A stretch of 43,864 nt of DNA from Lingula anatina. Its lineage: Eukaryota > Brachiopoda > Lingulata > Lingulida > Lingulidae. Positions 10,808 through 20,882 of the stretch are shown here, one piece after another. The stretch is taken from positions 79,365 through 123,228 of the forward strand of contig NW_019775910.1 of NCBI RefSeq assembly GCF_001039355.2. The letters are read 5' to 3'. Within the stretch, counting starts at the first letter, position 1. Every line of letters begins with the position of its first letter. The notes under the pieces were generated by a model. That model worked only from the letters and a program-made list of their open reading frames with translations. It ran no database searches and had not been told where the DNA came from. The translations under genes and the position numbers were made by a program.

Positions 10808-11060
10808 ATATCTTTTTGTCCGACATTTTGGTAAAACATATCTATAAACATTCCTTAGGTCTTTTTCTATGACACGAGTGTTAGGTAAAAGATGGTTTAA
10901 TCTATGTGTACACAGTTTTATCTCATTAAATAATTTTTTGCATAAGTCAGTACGCCGAGATTTCAAGGTAGGTAATTCAGTGATGTCCATTGCTNCCCTC
11001 AGAAATCTTCACATTGTGAATATAACCTTGCGTAAAATAGTTCAGTCCTTTTTGAAGAGC
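10770..11060 (-). pseudogene. LINE reverse transcriptase C-terminal tail
   Basis: On the minus strand a frame from 10990 reads ITELPTLKSRRTDLCKKLF, then THRLNHLLP, KDLRNVYRYVLPKCRTKRYR. This is the tail seen at the end of many non-LTR retrotransposon ORF2 proteins (LPTLxxRRxxxxLxxF ... LRNxxxYxLPxCRTxRY). It runs into the 1.12-kb repeat at 10807, exactly where similarity to LINE proteins stops. One N at about 10995 hides part of the upstream frame. Only the last 60-70 residues remain. Confidence 0.65.
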
Positions 11061-11236
11061 CTTTTATGACACAGATTCACTATTCGGAAGGAAATTAACT
11101 GCGATATTTTCTGGTATGTTCTCTAAGGAATCTGACACGATGTTTGTCTGCTCGGTGGCCATTTTGACTATTGCTTGTTACACCTAGCAACAGTATCTAA
11201 GGGGGCGGAGCTTATCCGCTCATCTCGGAACGGTGA

Positions 11237-12354
11237 ATTCCTCAGAGCAGTACCCTCCATGCATTTTTGTGATGGTTTACATTCTATCCACAAATGTTCA
11301 CAGTTTGATGCCAAGAGCATGGAAGAAAAGAAGAAATTTGTTAGAGACAATAAACTTTGGTTTGTATGTTTAAGAAGAGGTCACATCTCGAAAGAGTGTA
11401 GGAGACGTGCCACATGCTCTAAATGCAAGGGATCTCATCCCTCCCCATTACATTTAGACCAAAAGCGAGGCCAAGGGGATCAACCTGTATCTGCCATTTC
11501 CATATGTTGTGCCTCTGACAAGCCTCGGGCAACATCAATGATATTGCCTGTGTGGATATCAAGTAAATCTGTGCTTAGTGATACTGTTATACCCTATTCA
11601 CAAGTTGGTGTTGCATCTAGAAAGACAGTGAAGTTTACATTGGAAATAAATAACTTTTAGATATTACATTTAATTTGATGTTTCAATTGTGCAGGTAATG
11701 CACTCTTTGCAAGGTTACTGTGTATTAGAATCATAGTGAGTAACACATTGCATTGTGTAAAATTGTAGATTTTAACTAATTTTTTAATTTTTGTTAGAAG
11801 TGCTATCATGTGTTTTCAGTTTGTGTTACTTGAAATTTGCATTACTTTGCGTTGTTAAAAATCTCAGATAGATTTTGGAGGGGTGTGTTACTACAGGCAT
11901 AGCAAGCAACAGTAATGTTTGTATAGTGATTGCGGTAGATGTTCTTGCAAGATTGCAATGGCTGTATGCATTTTTTGTTTACGTTTGTTTACCTACACGG
12001 GAAATGTCTTGTGCATAGATGGCTTATTTTACTTCATTTTTTACACTTTGTGATTGTGTTTTGTTGAATATTACTGACTGATAACTTTGGTGTCAGTAAA
12101 GACAGTCATTTACAAAGTCTGATAACTTTTAGTTTTTAACTTCAATAACATTTATGCATGTTAATGTTTTAAAGTTGTTGAGAGTTTTATGCAACATTAT
12201 AATACATTTGTGACTTGAAGTTCAGTGTAGTAGTAATGTTTATATCCCAGAAATCACAAAATATGGAATGTACTGATCTTTTGACATCTTGCCTCTGCAC
12301 TTATTAAATTTACTATTACAAATTCATGTATGATGCATTGGTTAAGTTTTCCCT
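11237..12354 (+). repeat. 1.12-kb direct repeat, copy 2
   Basis: Second copy of 9690-10807. Its right edge joins Ty3 RT/RNase H sequence at about 12363, whereas copy 1's right edge joins the LINE tail. Both edges are sharp. Confidence 0.92.
11244..11660 (+). pseudogene. BEL/Pao gag zinc knuckles, copy 2
   Basis: Same product as 9712-10113, with changes that damage it: the knuckle reads KLWFVCLRRGHISKEC, so the first zinc-binding Cys of copy 1 (CFGC) is now Trp. An open frame runs back to 11175 across the repeat edge, but the bases before 11237 are unrelated to BEL. Confidence 0.8.
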
Positions 12355-12362
12355 GTACTATT

Positions 12363-12989
12363 CTAAAATATGGTGTTGAGTATACTTTTATAATGATGAA
12401 GGTCAGAGCAATCCAGGAGATGCCCAAACCCAGAGACAAGACAGAGTTGTTACATTTTCTAGGTATGGCCAAATACCTGTCCAAGTTCATTCCACAGCTT
12501 AGTGAGAAGTGCGCACCACTTAATGAACTTCTACGCAACGATAACTCCTTTGTTTGGAACCATGCACATGACACAGCCTTAGAAGCAATTGAGCAGGAGA
12601 TAAGTCAGGATTCCTGTTTAGCATACTATGATGCTTCCAAGGAAGTCACACTGACCTGTGATGCTTCACAAGCAGGCTTAGGAGCTGCATGTCTACAGAA
12701 TGGGAAACCAGTGGCATATGCATCCAGAGCAATGCCAGATGCAGAGAAACGCTATGCCCAAATTGAGAAGGAACTTCTCGCAGTAGTTTTTGCATGCGCA
12801 AAATTCCGAGATTATATATACGGCAAGGGCATAACCATTGAAACTGACCACCAACCACTGATCTCCATATGGAAAAAGCCACTAGCAAGTGCACCAGTAA
12901 GACTGCAACGAATGCTACTACAGCTGCAACCATACCGCATCAGACTGGTATACAAGAAAGGGAAAGATTTGTTGGTTGCTGATACAATA
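12363..12989 (+). pseudogene. Ty3/gypsy RT thumb and RNase H, left part
   Basis: Open frame with AIQEMPKPRDKTELLHFLGM (the end of the RT/connection), KYLSKFIPQLSEKCAPLNEL and a complete-looking RNase H: LTCDASQAGLGAACLQNGKP, YASRAMPDAEKRYAQIEKEL, FRDYIYGKGITIETDHQPL. The acidic residues of the Ty3 RNase H (D in TCDAS, E in EKELLA, D in TDHQP) are present. The frame reaches LLVADT and is then cut by the DNA transposon at 12990; it resumes at 16485. RT catalytic blocks are missing on the left. Confidence 0.88.
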
Positions 12990-13462
12990 GAGAGTTTTGG
13001 CAAGGCCTTCCATACGATGTATAACGTGCGACGTCATCACTTTGTGCGTAGTTTTTCTCAAGGACAAGTCATAAGTCATACAGCACTACGTATGAATCAG
13101 TGATTACACGTAGGTAAGAAACGTATCGAATTTAATAGATTTACATTTATTTCTTTCAAGTTTAACATACTGCAGAGGAATATATAGGGTGTCAAGATTC
13201 CACTGAATCACTTTTAGACACTGTCGGTAGAAATACTCTGTGAAAACAGCTGGAAAAACAGCCAGTCAATCAGTCGTCCGTAGTAGTATCAAATTCAATT
13301 TAGGTTGATTTTTTTTTTCATAAACAACAGGATCTGCAGCATCAATTGACGTAAATAACACATTACATTCAACATCTTAATTATTCATCTATCTAAAAAG
13401 AATCCCACAAGCAGCCCCATGTTCGTGCAATTCATATCCCAGCTAAAAATGGTCATCTGGCC

Positions 13463-13712
13463 CAGATCTGTTTTCGCCCAGGCTGGACCAGCCAGATCTG
13501 GTCAGGTGCTGCCAGATCTGTGCCAGATCTGGTCGAAGGCACCATACATGCAGCAGGCACCATATATTTATTCAGTAATTTTAAAATAGTATAGTGTGTG
13601 TCTTTTTCTCATATTATCAAAGAATGCGTAGTTAAAATGATTGTGCTGCACTGATCAATATATATTTTTTTTAATTTTTGTCTCCTGTTGTGGCAGGCCT
13701 GGCACAGATCTG
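13463..13712. promoter_or_regulatory. Cluster of five CAGATCTG palindromes
   Basis: The self-complementary octamer CAGATCTG occurs at 13463, 13493, 13513, 13524 and 13705, usually as GCCAGATCTGG. A near match, CTGATCTG, follows at about 13716. They lie in the left subterminal part of the transposon, upstream of its gene. They could be transposase- or regulator-binding sites; function is inferred from clustering only. Confidence 0.6.
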
Positions 13713-13842
13713 GCCCTGATCTGTCAACGTGGGGTCAGTTTAAATCAACAAAATTTATCGTAAATTAGACACGCACAGAAAAATGGACAATCATGTGCAC
13801 TTATTGGGCACACCGGTAATACAATCTTGATTTCCCTTTCAG

Positions 13843-15761
13843 TGTTCTCACCCACTTCCCAACCAAATGTTCGGAAATCTTCAGGCATGACAGGCCAAGG
13901 ACAAAGAACAAGTTCTGGTGAGAGTCATGATTCAAATGGTATGTTGTTTTCTTTCTTGAACAGTAAGTGTATCACTGCTCTTTATCAGATGATCAAAAGT
14001 GCAAAAATGTCCAAACATTTACATCCAGTACTGCACCCTTGGTGAATTTACGTTTCTTCATTCAACACCGACTCAAAACTAGTTTCATAGCACAGTGTTG
14101 ACCCTTCCAGTTAAATGATTCCCTTATTCAATGTTGTACTCAACGGTGTCTTATTTTCAGTGAGCTCATGTTCTCTCCCCTCAAATTCCACTGCCAGGCT
14201 TTCCAGCAATGGTCCTGTTGTTCCCTATGCAGTCCTGGAACCAATGTTGAGTAAGTAGTTTTAAATTTGTATTGTTTGCAAAAAGATTTTTAAACTGTCA
14301 GCATTCTCCGACCATTTAGACCATGGCAAAGTCTAGCAAACCAATTGGGAGTGACAGGCATTGATACCATTTCATTTTGTTGAACAAATGGTAATGCTTC
14401 ATCTGCTACAGGTGATTGATGTTAAAGATGATGTAAAATTTACCGAAATGGGTTATATTCACACCAGAAATAAATCAAAATAGCGTTAGAAAAAAACTTT
14501 GTGCGCATCGATTGCAGCACCGCTTTGTAAAGTTAGTTCCATGGGTGCCTCATTGGGATTGGTTTTAATACATACTTGCCATGTTATGATGAATGATGGT
14601 ACAAGGTAATCAGTTTCTCAGTAAGTGCCAAAGAAACATTGATTGTGTTTGTAATGTGAAGTTAAAAATTTTTTCAGATCGTATCTTTACTGCATTGGAG
14701 GAAGTTAAGGCGGACCAAAAAAACCCGAAGAAGCTGTTTCTTCAGCATGTAAAGAGAGGAACAGCCAATGGCAATGATAATGTTAATGCAGAAAGCTTGC
14801 CTCGGGATACATTCCCGCTGACATCTTTGGAGGCGGTGGATGATTTTGAACGGAGTCTTGTTGACAACACCTCTTTAAAAACACTTTAAAAGTCTTTAAA
14901 AGTTGTGAGTATTACATAAACTAGATAAATCACATTCAGCTTCAGAAATTACGTGGAATCATGACATCCCATTATTGCTATGTTCATTTAATACATTATC
15001 TATCCAGTTATGCAGCTGGTTCATACAATGGTATTTGCTTTGTGTAACACTCCTGGTATAAAATTAGAGAAGTTGTTTTCAAATTTCAGAAATTTACAAC
15101 CCCAAACTTGGGACTTGATGACCCATCAAGTGGCACTATTCATTTTTTTGTATACTGTAGGTGAAACATCTGGTTGCCTTCAATGGGAGGACAGTTGTTG
15201 AGGACACAAGAAGGAAACTGGAGGAAATCTTCAGTAACCAAGTCGCTGAAAGATATAACCTGAGTGGCAAGGGGAATAAACAGAAGAGAGCATTCCAACA
15301 ACTTGCACTGTGTAGACTTTTGTTTGGTAAGAACATTTCTTTTTATGCCCCAGTTTTCTGATCTCCAAAGGTTGGCACATAGTACATAGTCAAAAGTCTG
15401 AAATTAGTCATTTTCATTTTCAAGGCTTTAAAACGTCTTAATTACTTTCTTGATTTCCTTTTGGAGGTCTTAAAAATCTATGCAACTTTGACTACCATTT
15501 TCAATCACTTGGAAGTCCAACTTTTTGGCACGGATTTGTGTGCAACTTTACTAAATTATTGCTCATTTTGATCTTTTAGATGCCGTTAGAAAAAGTTACC
15601 CTCAGGCCACAGAAAGGGAATATAGAAATGCTGTTACCAACTGGTTAGATGGTGCCAAAGACAGAAATGGTGGCAGGAAATCAAGAGCAACTGCTGCGCC
15701 TGTGGCAACTCCACAATGGAATGAAACTGCAGCGCAGGAACATAATGGAGATGCATCGTAG
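13843..15761 (+). CDS. DUF4806-domain protein carried by the transposon (5' exon(s) missing)
   Basis: Five exons with GT-AG sites: 13843-13938, 14161-14250, 14678-14903, 15161-15326 and 15580-15761. The first four exons keep phase 1/2 at the joins checked (AAT-G|TG; ATGTTG-A|AT; TTT-G|AT), strong support for a real gene. Exons 1-2 encode a Ser/Pro-rich linker. Exon 3 has FPLTSLEAVDDFERSLVDN and exon 4 has VKHLVAFNGRTVVEDTRRKL and LSGKGNKQKRAFQQLALCRL, the two halves of a DUF4806-like domain. Exon 5 ends with a short basic/Gln-rich tail at TAG 15759-15761, and AATAAA follows at 15861. Damage: an in-frame TAA at the end of exon 3, made by slippage of CTTTAAAA units. The usual N-terminal WPP-type domain is not found upstream in this copy. 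Confidence 0.72.
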
Positions 15762-16149
15762 AACTGTATATAATTAACAAAATCTTGTCCTGAGGAAAGG
15801 AGCCAAAGTTTGTTTTTAGCCTGCAAGCATTGCAGTTTTTTTTTTACATTTTTTGTCTCAAATAAAATTATGTTATCGTATATAATGTCTTCGCATTTTC
15901 TTTGTGTTATTTCCAATGGCCTTAATGGTGTACTGCATGCATGGAATTCATGGAACAGCCAGCCCATGGACTTGGGGATGCCAGATCAGAAACAGTTCAC
16001 TCCCAGAGCTGGCACAGCTCTATGCCAGACCAGAGTCAGATGTCCATTGTTTGCTGGGATATATAGGCCTATACCCTTATCATTTTATTTCTTTGAATTG
16101 CAGATAATCATAATATAATAGCCTAGCTAATAAAGTCAGGAAAGTCAGT

Positions 16150-16254
16150 ATGTCAGCCAAGAAAAAATCCATAATTTTTACTGATGACATAGACGAGATG
16201 TTGCTGAAGGAGGTTTACTTCTACAACCCATTTAAAACCCCATTTAAAAATTAA
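16150..16254 (+). pseudogene. SANT/Myb-like N-terminal fragment
   Basis: ATG at 16150 opens 34 codons reading SIIFTDDIDEMLLKEVYFYN and PFK before a TAA. The pattern FTxxxDxxLLxEVxxxNPF is that of Myb/SANT-like DNA-binding starts often found in transposon-encoded proteins. It lies 230 bases inside the right end of the transposon, so the rest of the gene has been deleted. A short repeat, (CC)CATTTAAAA, sits at the break. Confidence 0.45.
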
Positions 16255-16484
16255 AAACCGAAAACGAGCGTAGTTTCTACGTCAAAGTCGAAAATTTGTG
16301 CACAAATTAACTTCCACTTGGATGTCCAGGGCGCAGCCATTTTGGCACTAGCGGCTCCTGGCGGAAAAAAACGCATAGGGAGTGAGACCTGCCAAAACCA
16401 CTGCTAGCTTTCTCGCGTACGTAAAACGTATTACGTATTGAACTATACGTTACACGTCATACAGAAGGCCTTGCCAAAACTCTC

Positions 16485-16790
16485 TACTGTCAAGAGCATA
16501 CTTGAATGAAGGCAAGGATAAAGCTGAGAGCAGTGACGTGGAAGTTCTGTCAATAATCCCTGTCGCAGACTACAGGATGGAAGTGCTAAAAGCAGCCACA
16601 GCCAAGGACCCTATACTGAAGAAAGTATGCAGTGCAGTTCATGAGGGATGGCCTAAAAGTGAAAAGAACTGTGACCCAGATTTGAGACAATATTTCCCAT
16701 TCTGAGATGAGATCAAAGTTGATCAAGATGTAGTGCTGAAAGGAAGCCAGATCATCGTGCCAGCAACTTTACAGCATGAATACTGTACTG
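16485..16790 (+). pseudogene. Ty3/gypsy linker between RNase H and integrase, right part
   Basis: Continues the frame interrupted at 12990: SRAYLNEGKDKAESSDVEV, DYRMEVLKAATAKDPILKKV, HEGWPKSEKN, a TGA at 16703, then DEIKVDQDVVLKGSQIIVPA and LQHEY. This is the linker that normally precedes the H2C2 integrase finger. Sequence breaks off at about 16785, before the finger. Confidence 0.82.
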
Positions 16791-16956
16791 TGTGCCTGTC
16801 TATGAAAAAGCACTTTATTATTGAATATCAAGAATTAGGTTGAATTTAGGCTAAATGTTGGAGCAACATATGTTTCCACTGCAGTAACCAATGTTTCTTA
16901 ATATTTTGTGTAGAATTACTTAACTTTTTTATTTTTGTATCTTTCAAGTGGTGACA

Positions 16957-18233
16957 ATGCCATTGTCAAGGGCAGAGATTCTGAGAAACTACAGACAGAG
17001 AAAAAAGGCTCAGGACTCAGAAAAATATTTGAAAAAAGAAAGAATACGACAAAGAAGGAATTATGTACCAGTGACTGAGCTGTACACTTCTGCTAGAAAA
17101 AAAAATGAAATTTGGCCATAAAAGAGAGGGTAAGAAAGCATCATCATCAGAAAAAAAAACAGTTACAGCAGAACAGATAACCACGGAGAAGGAAGTGATT
17201 TGGATCCTGAAAGTAGTGGATATGAATCTTCCAGGCAACCATTTTTGGTACGGATGCCATTTAATGTCCCCTCAGCAAGAAGAAATGGACCAAGAAAAAG
17301 ATTGAGCAGAGCATATTCAAGGGCATCAAGAGAAATTAAAACACTGCGAGAGGAAAATGTCAAGTTACGTAAGAAAATCCGAACAATACAGAGATGTTCA
17401 AAGACTTGAAAGGAAGAAGAAAGGTAAGGGTGATGCAATAAGAAAACAACTACTCCTGAGCAATGTTCTCTAAACAGGCTTGGAAGAAAACGCTCAGTGT
17501 AAAAACAGAAAAGAAAGAAATATGTTATATGGATCAGTTGCATGAAAATTAGTCTCTAAATACAGATGCATTTCAAACCTTAGCAAAAAATCCAGCTTGA
17601 AGAGGAAAACAATTTCTGCCATTATAAAAAAATGGAGTAGACTTTTCCAAGAAAACAAGGAGAAGAGTCCTTCAAAAGCACAGAGACAGTGTCATTAAAT
17701 TCTTAGAAAGAGAGGATGATTGTAGGATGAAACCTGGCAAAAACGATGCTACAAAGTGTGAAGATGGTAAAAAACAAACCCAGATTTTGACAGACTACAC
17801 TGAAAACCTTTATCATAAGTACTGCTCAGAGAATATTGATGCCACCTTGTCCCTTGAAACTTTCCGAAGAATTCGACCCAAGTACATACTTCCAGCTGTA
17901 TTTCTTAGCAGAGAAACATGTTTGTGCACCAAACATCAAAATTTTGCATTCAAATTGAAAACCATGAAAAGCGAGCGCATTCCTATTACCACTAATCCAG
18001 ATGATTTCGTCAAGCAAAAAAAGGAAATAGAACTGAACGAATTACCAGACCAAATCGTATTCTACTCTTGGAAAAGGGTCCAGATGAAAGATGGAAAAAA
18101 GAAAATAAAAATAGTCCAAACTAAGACATCTAAAGCTGAATATTTTAACTTGTGGCAGAAAGAATTAGTCGAATTTAAAGAGCATGTACGTTTGGTTCAG
18201 GTTCAGTGTTCAAAGATACGCCAACTGAAATAG
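16957..18233 (+). pseudogene. Uncharacterised transposon-type protein (basic N-terminus, coiled coil, CLC-H motif)
   Basis: After a splice-like tract TTTCAAG, ATG at 16957 reads MPLSRAEILRNYRQRKKAQD and SEKYLKKERIRQRRNYVPV, stopping at 17119. Other frames continue: MPFNVPSARRNGPRKRLSRA, IKTLREENVKLRKKIRTIQR (coiled coil), then 17727-18233 open with ILTDYTENLYHKYCSENIDA, LSLETFRRIRPKYILPAVFL and SRETCLCTKHQNFAFKLKTM. I recognise this as a multicopy protein family in cnidarian, mollusc and fish genomes, with a RYRERxK start, FxRLRP and a DTCLCxxH motif. It normally continues to a D-F-x-E-N-Y block, which is missing here. At least three frameshifts or stops. Function unknown; a transposase-like role is an inference. 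Confidence 0.6.
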
Positions 18234-18303
18234 ATTCTTCCCGACAAAGACACTAGGTGAAGTAACTGACATGGCACGTGACGTAAATGTCATCACGCCA
18301 TCC

Positions 18304-18457
18304 ACATAAACAGCTAAAAAACTATTTTCAAATAAATCTCCTAACGATCGGGCATACCTTCTGGGTATGCCCGTGAAACTTACGAGTAGGGGTTATTACA
18401 TGTCTCTTGTTTTTTATTTATTTATTAGTTATAATTGTGTGTAAATATATATATATA
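18304..18457 (+). repeat. Dispersed repeat with a conserved hairpin, copy 2
   Basis: Copy of 7854-7997, with hairpin GGGCATACC-TTCTG-GGTATGCCC at about 18350-18372, AAATAAA upstream and the same GTTATTACATGTCTCTTG and (TTTA)n tail. It is followed by Ty3 integrase sequence rather than BEL gag. Confidence 0.7.
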
Positions 18458-18710
18458 ACTCTTACTCCCATTGATTCTCAAGCACTTTATGAAAAATTAG
18501 GTCTTGACCTTTTCACTGTGGAGAATCATGACTTTTTGATTTCTGTGGATTACTACATTGGATTCATTCTGGGAATGTGATAAACTCACAGACACCTCTT
18601 CCAAGAGTGTTATTAAGTATTTAAAATGACATTTCTCCAGATATGGAATACCATCTACTGTCATTAGTGACAATGGACCTCAATTCTGTTCTAAGGAATT
18701 CAGTAATTTT
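18458..18710 (+). pseudogene. Ty3/gypsy integrase core fragment
   Basis: Readable pieces are YEKLGLDLFTVENHDFLISV and DYYIGFI (first catalytic Asp region) and, after a stop, SSKSVIKYLK. Then GIPSTVISDNGPQFCSKEF carries the second catalytic Asp (SDNGPQF). Stops and the lack of the H2C2 finger and of the Glu region show it is a relic. Confidence 0.75.
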
Positions 18711-18729
18711 TATTATTATCTTATTCAGC

Positions 18730-19395
18730 ACATTTTCAAAATTAGCTGGAATCGGCAGCATTGAGCTGCTCAAAAATGGTGAGGGTTCCAGGACCAAACT
18801 TGAAGTTTTTATATCAGAATTTTGTGAGTGTGATCTCCTGAAGATAGTAACCTCTGGTCGAATTTATATTCGGCCAATCCCAAAAAATATCCCGCTCAAG
18901 GAATATGATGATGGAACAGCAGAGTATAACACCTGCCTAAGCTGCCATAGATTGATCAAGGTTAAAGGTCTCCGAAGTCATATTTAAGTATGGTAATTCT
19001 TCAATCTTTTCGATGGGGAAAAAATAATTCTCCTGGCGGAAAATCCATTGTCATCGATTATATTGAAATACAACATTGTCCAGCGACCCGTCGCATCGAA
19101 AACAGCCAATCAAAATCCAAGTTTCTTGTATGTATTGTTACGCTTACGTCCTAGTCCACTCAAGTTCATTTGAATTTAGCACATTTTTCTGCCAAAGACT
19201 AATTAATTTTCATGATTCAGAATTGTTTAGAAGAGTGTTAAATAACGAGATGAGAAAATAAATGTCCATCTCTTTAGAATGATTGCCAAGAAACAGAAGA
19301 GAGTAGTGGTGATGATGAGCTTGAGCCTGTAAACTTCACAAACACCAACAGGACATCAATAATAACTCCAGATGAGGAAGCAGAGGATAAAAGGT
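18730..19395 (+). pseudogene. Possible exons of a HECT/G2E3-like repeat-borne gene
   Basis: After acceptor-like CTTATTCAG a frame runs to a stop at 18987: GEGSRTKLEVFISEFCEC, SGRIYIRPIPKNIPLKEYDD, CLSCHRLIKVKGLRSH. The last part has a CX2C...H spacing. A second acidic exon-like piece follows CTCTTTAG at about 19278 (ESSGDDELEPVNFTNTN) with donor GTAATA at 19395. The order IYIRP, then CxxC-LRxH, then an acidic linker recalls N-terminal parts of G2E3-like HECT genes that are multicopy in fish and molluscs. No HECT domain follows. Confidence 0.35.
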
Positions 19396-19775
19396 AATAA
19401 AACTTGCAGCACAAACTTGTGCTATTATTTTAAATAAGTAATGTGAAAATGTTGTAATTTCATTTGAAAACTTATTGTAAGACTGATAATTACTATATAG
19501 ATTAGAAAGTGATCAACTGATACTAAAAGAAATATTAAAAATTGAGTAAGAAAGCCAAATAATTTTTTCATTATTTATTTAATATTTCCATTTTCATATT
19601 TCAGAATTCTAAATGAAAGAGGTATTTACAATAGATTTATAGTCTTTGAATTTTTGTGTGGTGGTTGATTGTATAAACTATTACCTGGTGGAAGATATTC
19701 TCAGCACTTGCAGAAAGCGTTTTTTTTTTTTTTTGTTTTGTTTTGTAGATTGATTCCCTAGTCCACAGAGTTTAA

Positions 19776-20115
19776 GGGATAATAACTCTTCGTTTTGGCC
19801 AAAAAATGAATTTTCCTGGAGTAAACAACAATTTTCCTATACTTACCAATGCTTAATGAATCCATTTTTACATTCAAAGTTAGTCCCCGGTTTTTTACTA
19901 AAAAGTTTGTTTTTTTTTTTTGTTAAAATCTTTTAAGAGATTATAACAGAGTATAGCCATCTATGCAGGTCACGTGGTCTGAAGACAAGCTCAGATATCA
20001 GAATAATAGCTATAACTGCTGTTTTTGTCGTAAAACAGAATATATTTTATTTCTATGAGTTATTCACAATGTTTTTATTGTGAAATATAGACCTCATAGG
20101 AAGAGTTATTATCCC
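19776..20115. mobile_element. 340-bp MITE with TTTAA/TTAA target duplication
   Basis: Perfect 16-base inverted ends GGGATAATAACTCTTC (19776-19791 and 20100-20115), flanked on each side by TTTAA (19771-19775, 20116-20120). A TTAA target and GGG-starting ends suggest a Kolobok-like or related non-autonomous element. No coding sequence. Confidence 0.85.
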
Positions 20116-20189
20116 TTTAAGGTTCAAGTTGGTAACACTGCGCTCTCTCTACAAAGGGCATACCCTTATCTCAAGTCACCATACTAGAA

Positions 20190-20237
20190 CGCCCTATTCA
20201 CAAGTTGGTGTTGCTTCTAGAAAGACAGTTAAGTTTA
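20190..20237 (+). mobile_element. BEL remnant used as insertion site
   Basis: CCCTATTCACAAGTTGGTG and TTGCTTCTAGAAAGACAGTT match 10047-10087 of the BEL zinc-knuckle copies. The match ends exactly where the 564-bp LTR begins. Confidence 0.75.
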
Positions 20238-20801
20238 TGTGACAAGTGACAAGCCACTCATGAATATTTAGCAGTTTATGTAACTTCCGGTAACTCCGGA
20301 AGTCACGTGGTGAATTTGACCTTGTATTAGTATTCATTCACTGTGTGTGCAGAGACCAAGACGCACGTGTGTTGTGTGCGGTTGTGTGCTCTAGGTGTTG
20401 TCCGAAGTTGTCAGTCAGGGTTAGTATTTACTTATAATGTATCATATTCAGAGTTATTCATTATAAAAGATAACATTTTATAAGAATATACAAGTGCTAT
20501 CTTTTGTGACAGCGTAAGTACTAGTAGTTGTCTGATGATACTGATATTTGTCTCGCGGTTCAGTTTCAGTATGTATGTAGCTTTGTGAAATAGGTCTTAT
20601 TAAAATATACTCTTTGTACTTTTTCAGGGGCCTTATGTATGCCATCTTCTTACATATGCCTTCTTTTTATATACCTTATTATGCCACCGTCAGGCCGTTA
20701 AATGACTTTATATGCCACAATTGATTTGAATAAACTTTTGAAAAACTAATAATCTTTGTCATTGTTGCCATGCTATGAAAATATAAAAACACTCGGTTAC
20801 A
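20238..20801 (+). mobile_element. 5' LTR (564 bp) of a Ty3/gypsy element
   Basis: Begins TGTGACAAGTGACAAGCC and ends CTCGGTTACA. It is followed at 20804-20820 by TGGTGCTGCGAGCAGGG, a primer-binding site that, from memory, fits a tRNA-Ser 3' end at about 15 of 17 positions. The first 121 bases recur at 25930-26050. Gag begins 400 bases downstream. Confidence 0.85.
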
Positions 20802-20882
20802 TTTGGTGCTGCGAGCAGGGTAGGATAGTATGGCACATGGCATATTTAAGGCATACATGTAGTTAGCCCACCCCGCCCATCC

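Larger units (their letters stand above)
12990..16484 (+). mobile_element. 3.5-kb DNA transposon with DUF4806-type gene
   Basis: Perfect 21-bp terminal inverted repeats beginning GAGAGTTTTGGCAAGGCC lie at 12990-13010 and 16464-16484, flanked on both sides by TA (12988-12989, 16485-16486), a 2-bp target duplication. It splits a Ty3 polyprotein between VADT and SRAYL; excising it with one TA restores an open frame. Both subterminal regions are rich in ACGT (five within about 110 bases on the left, six within about 200 on the right). Cargo: a five-exon gene ending in a DUF4806-like domain (13843-15761) and a short SANT-like start (16150-16254). No DDE transposase is recognisable, so it is either non-autonomous or mobilised by an unrecognised protein. 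Confidence 0.85.

Noticed and set aside
11175-11236. N-terminal extension of the second BEL zinc-knuckle frame
   Set aside because: The frame is open by chance across the repeat edge; the sequence before 11237 is not BEL.
9690-12354. Interpretation of the 1.12-kb repeats as a pair of LTRs
   Set aside because: Each copy contains gag zinc-knuckle coding sequence and an internal polypurine tract with LTR start, so they are duplicated element fragments, not LTRs.
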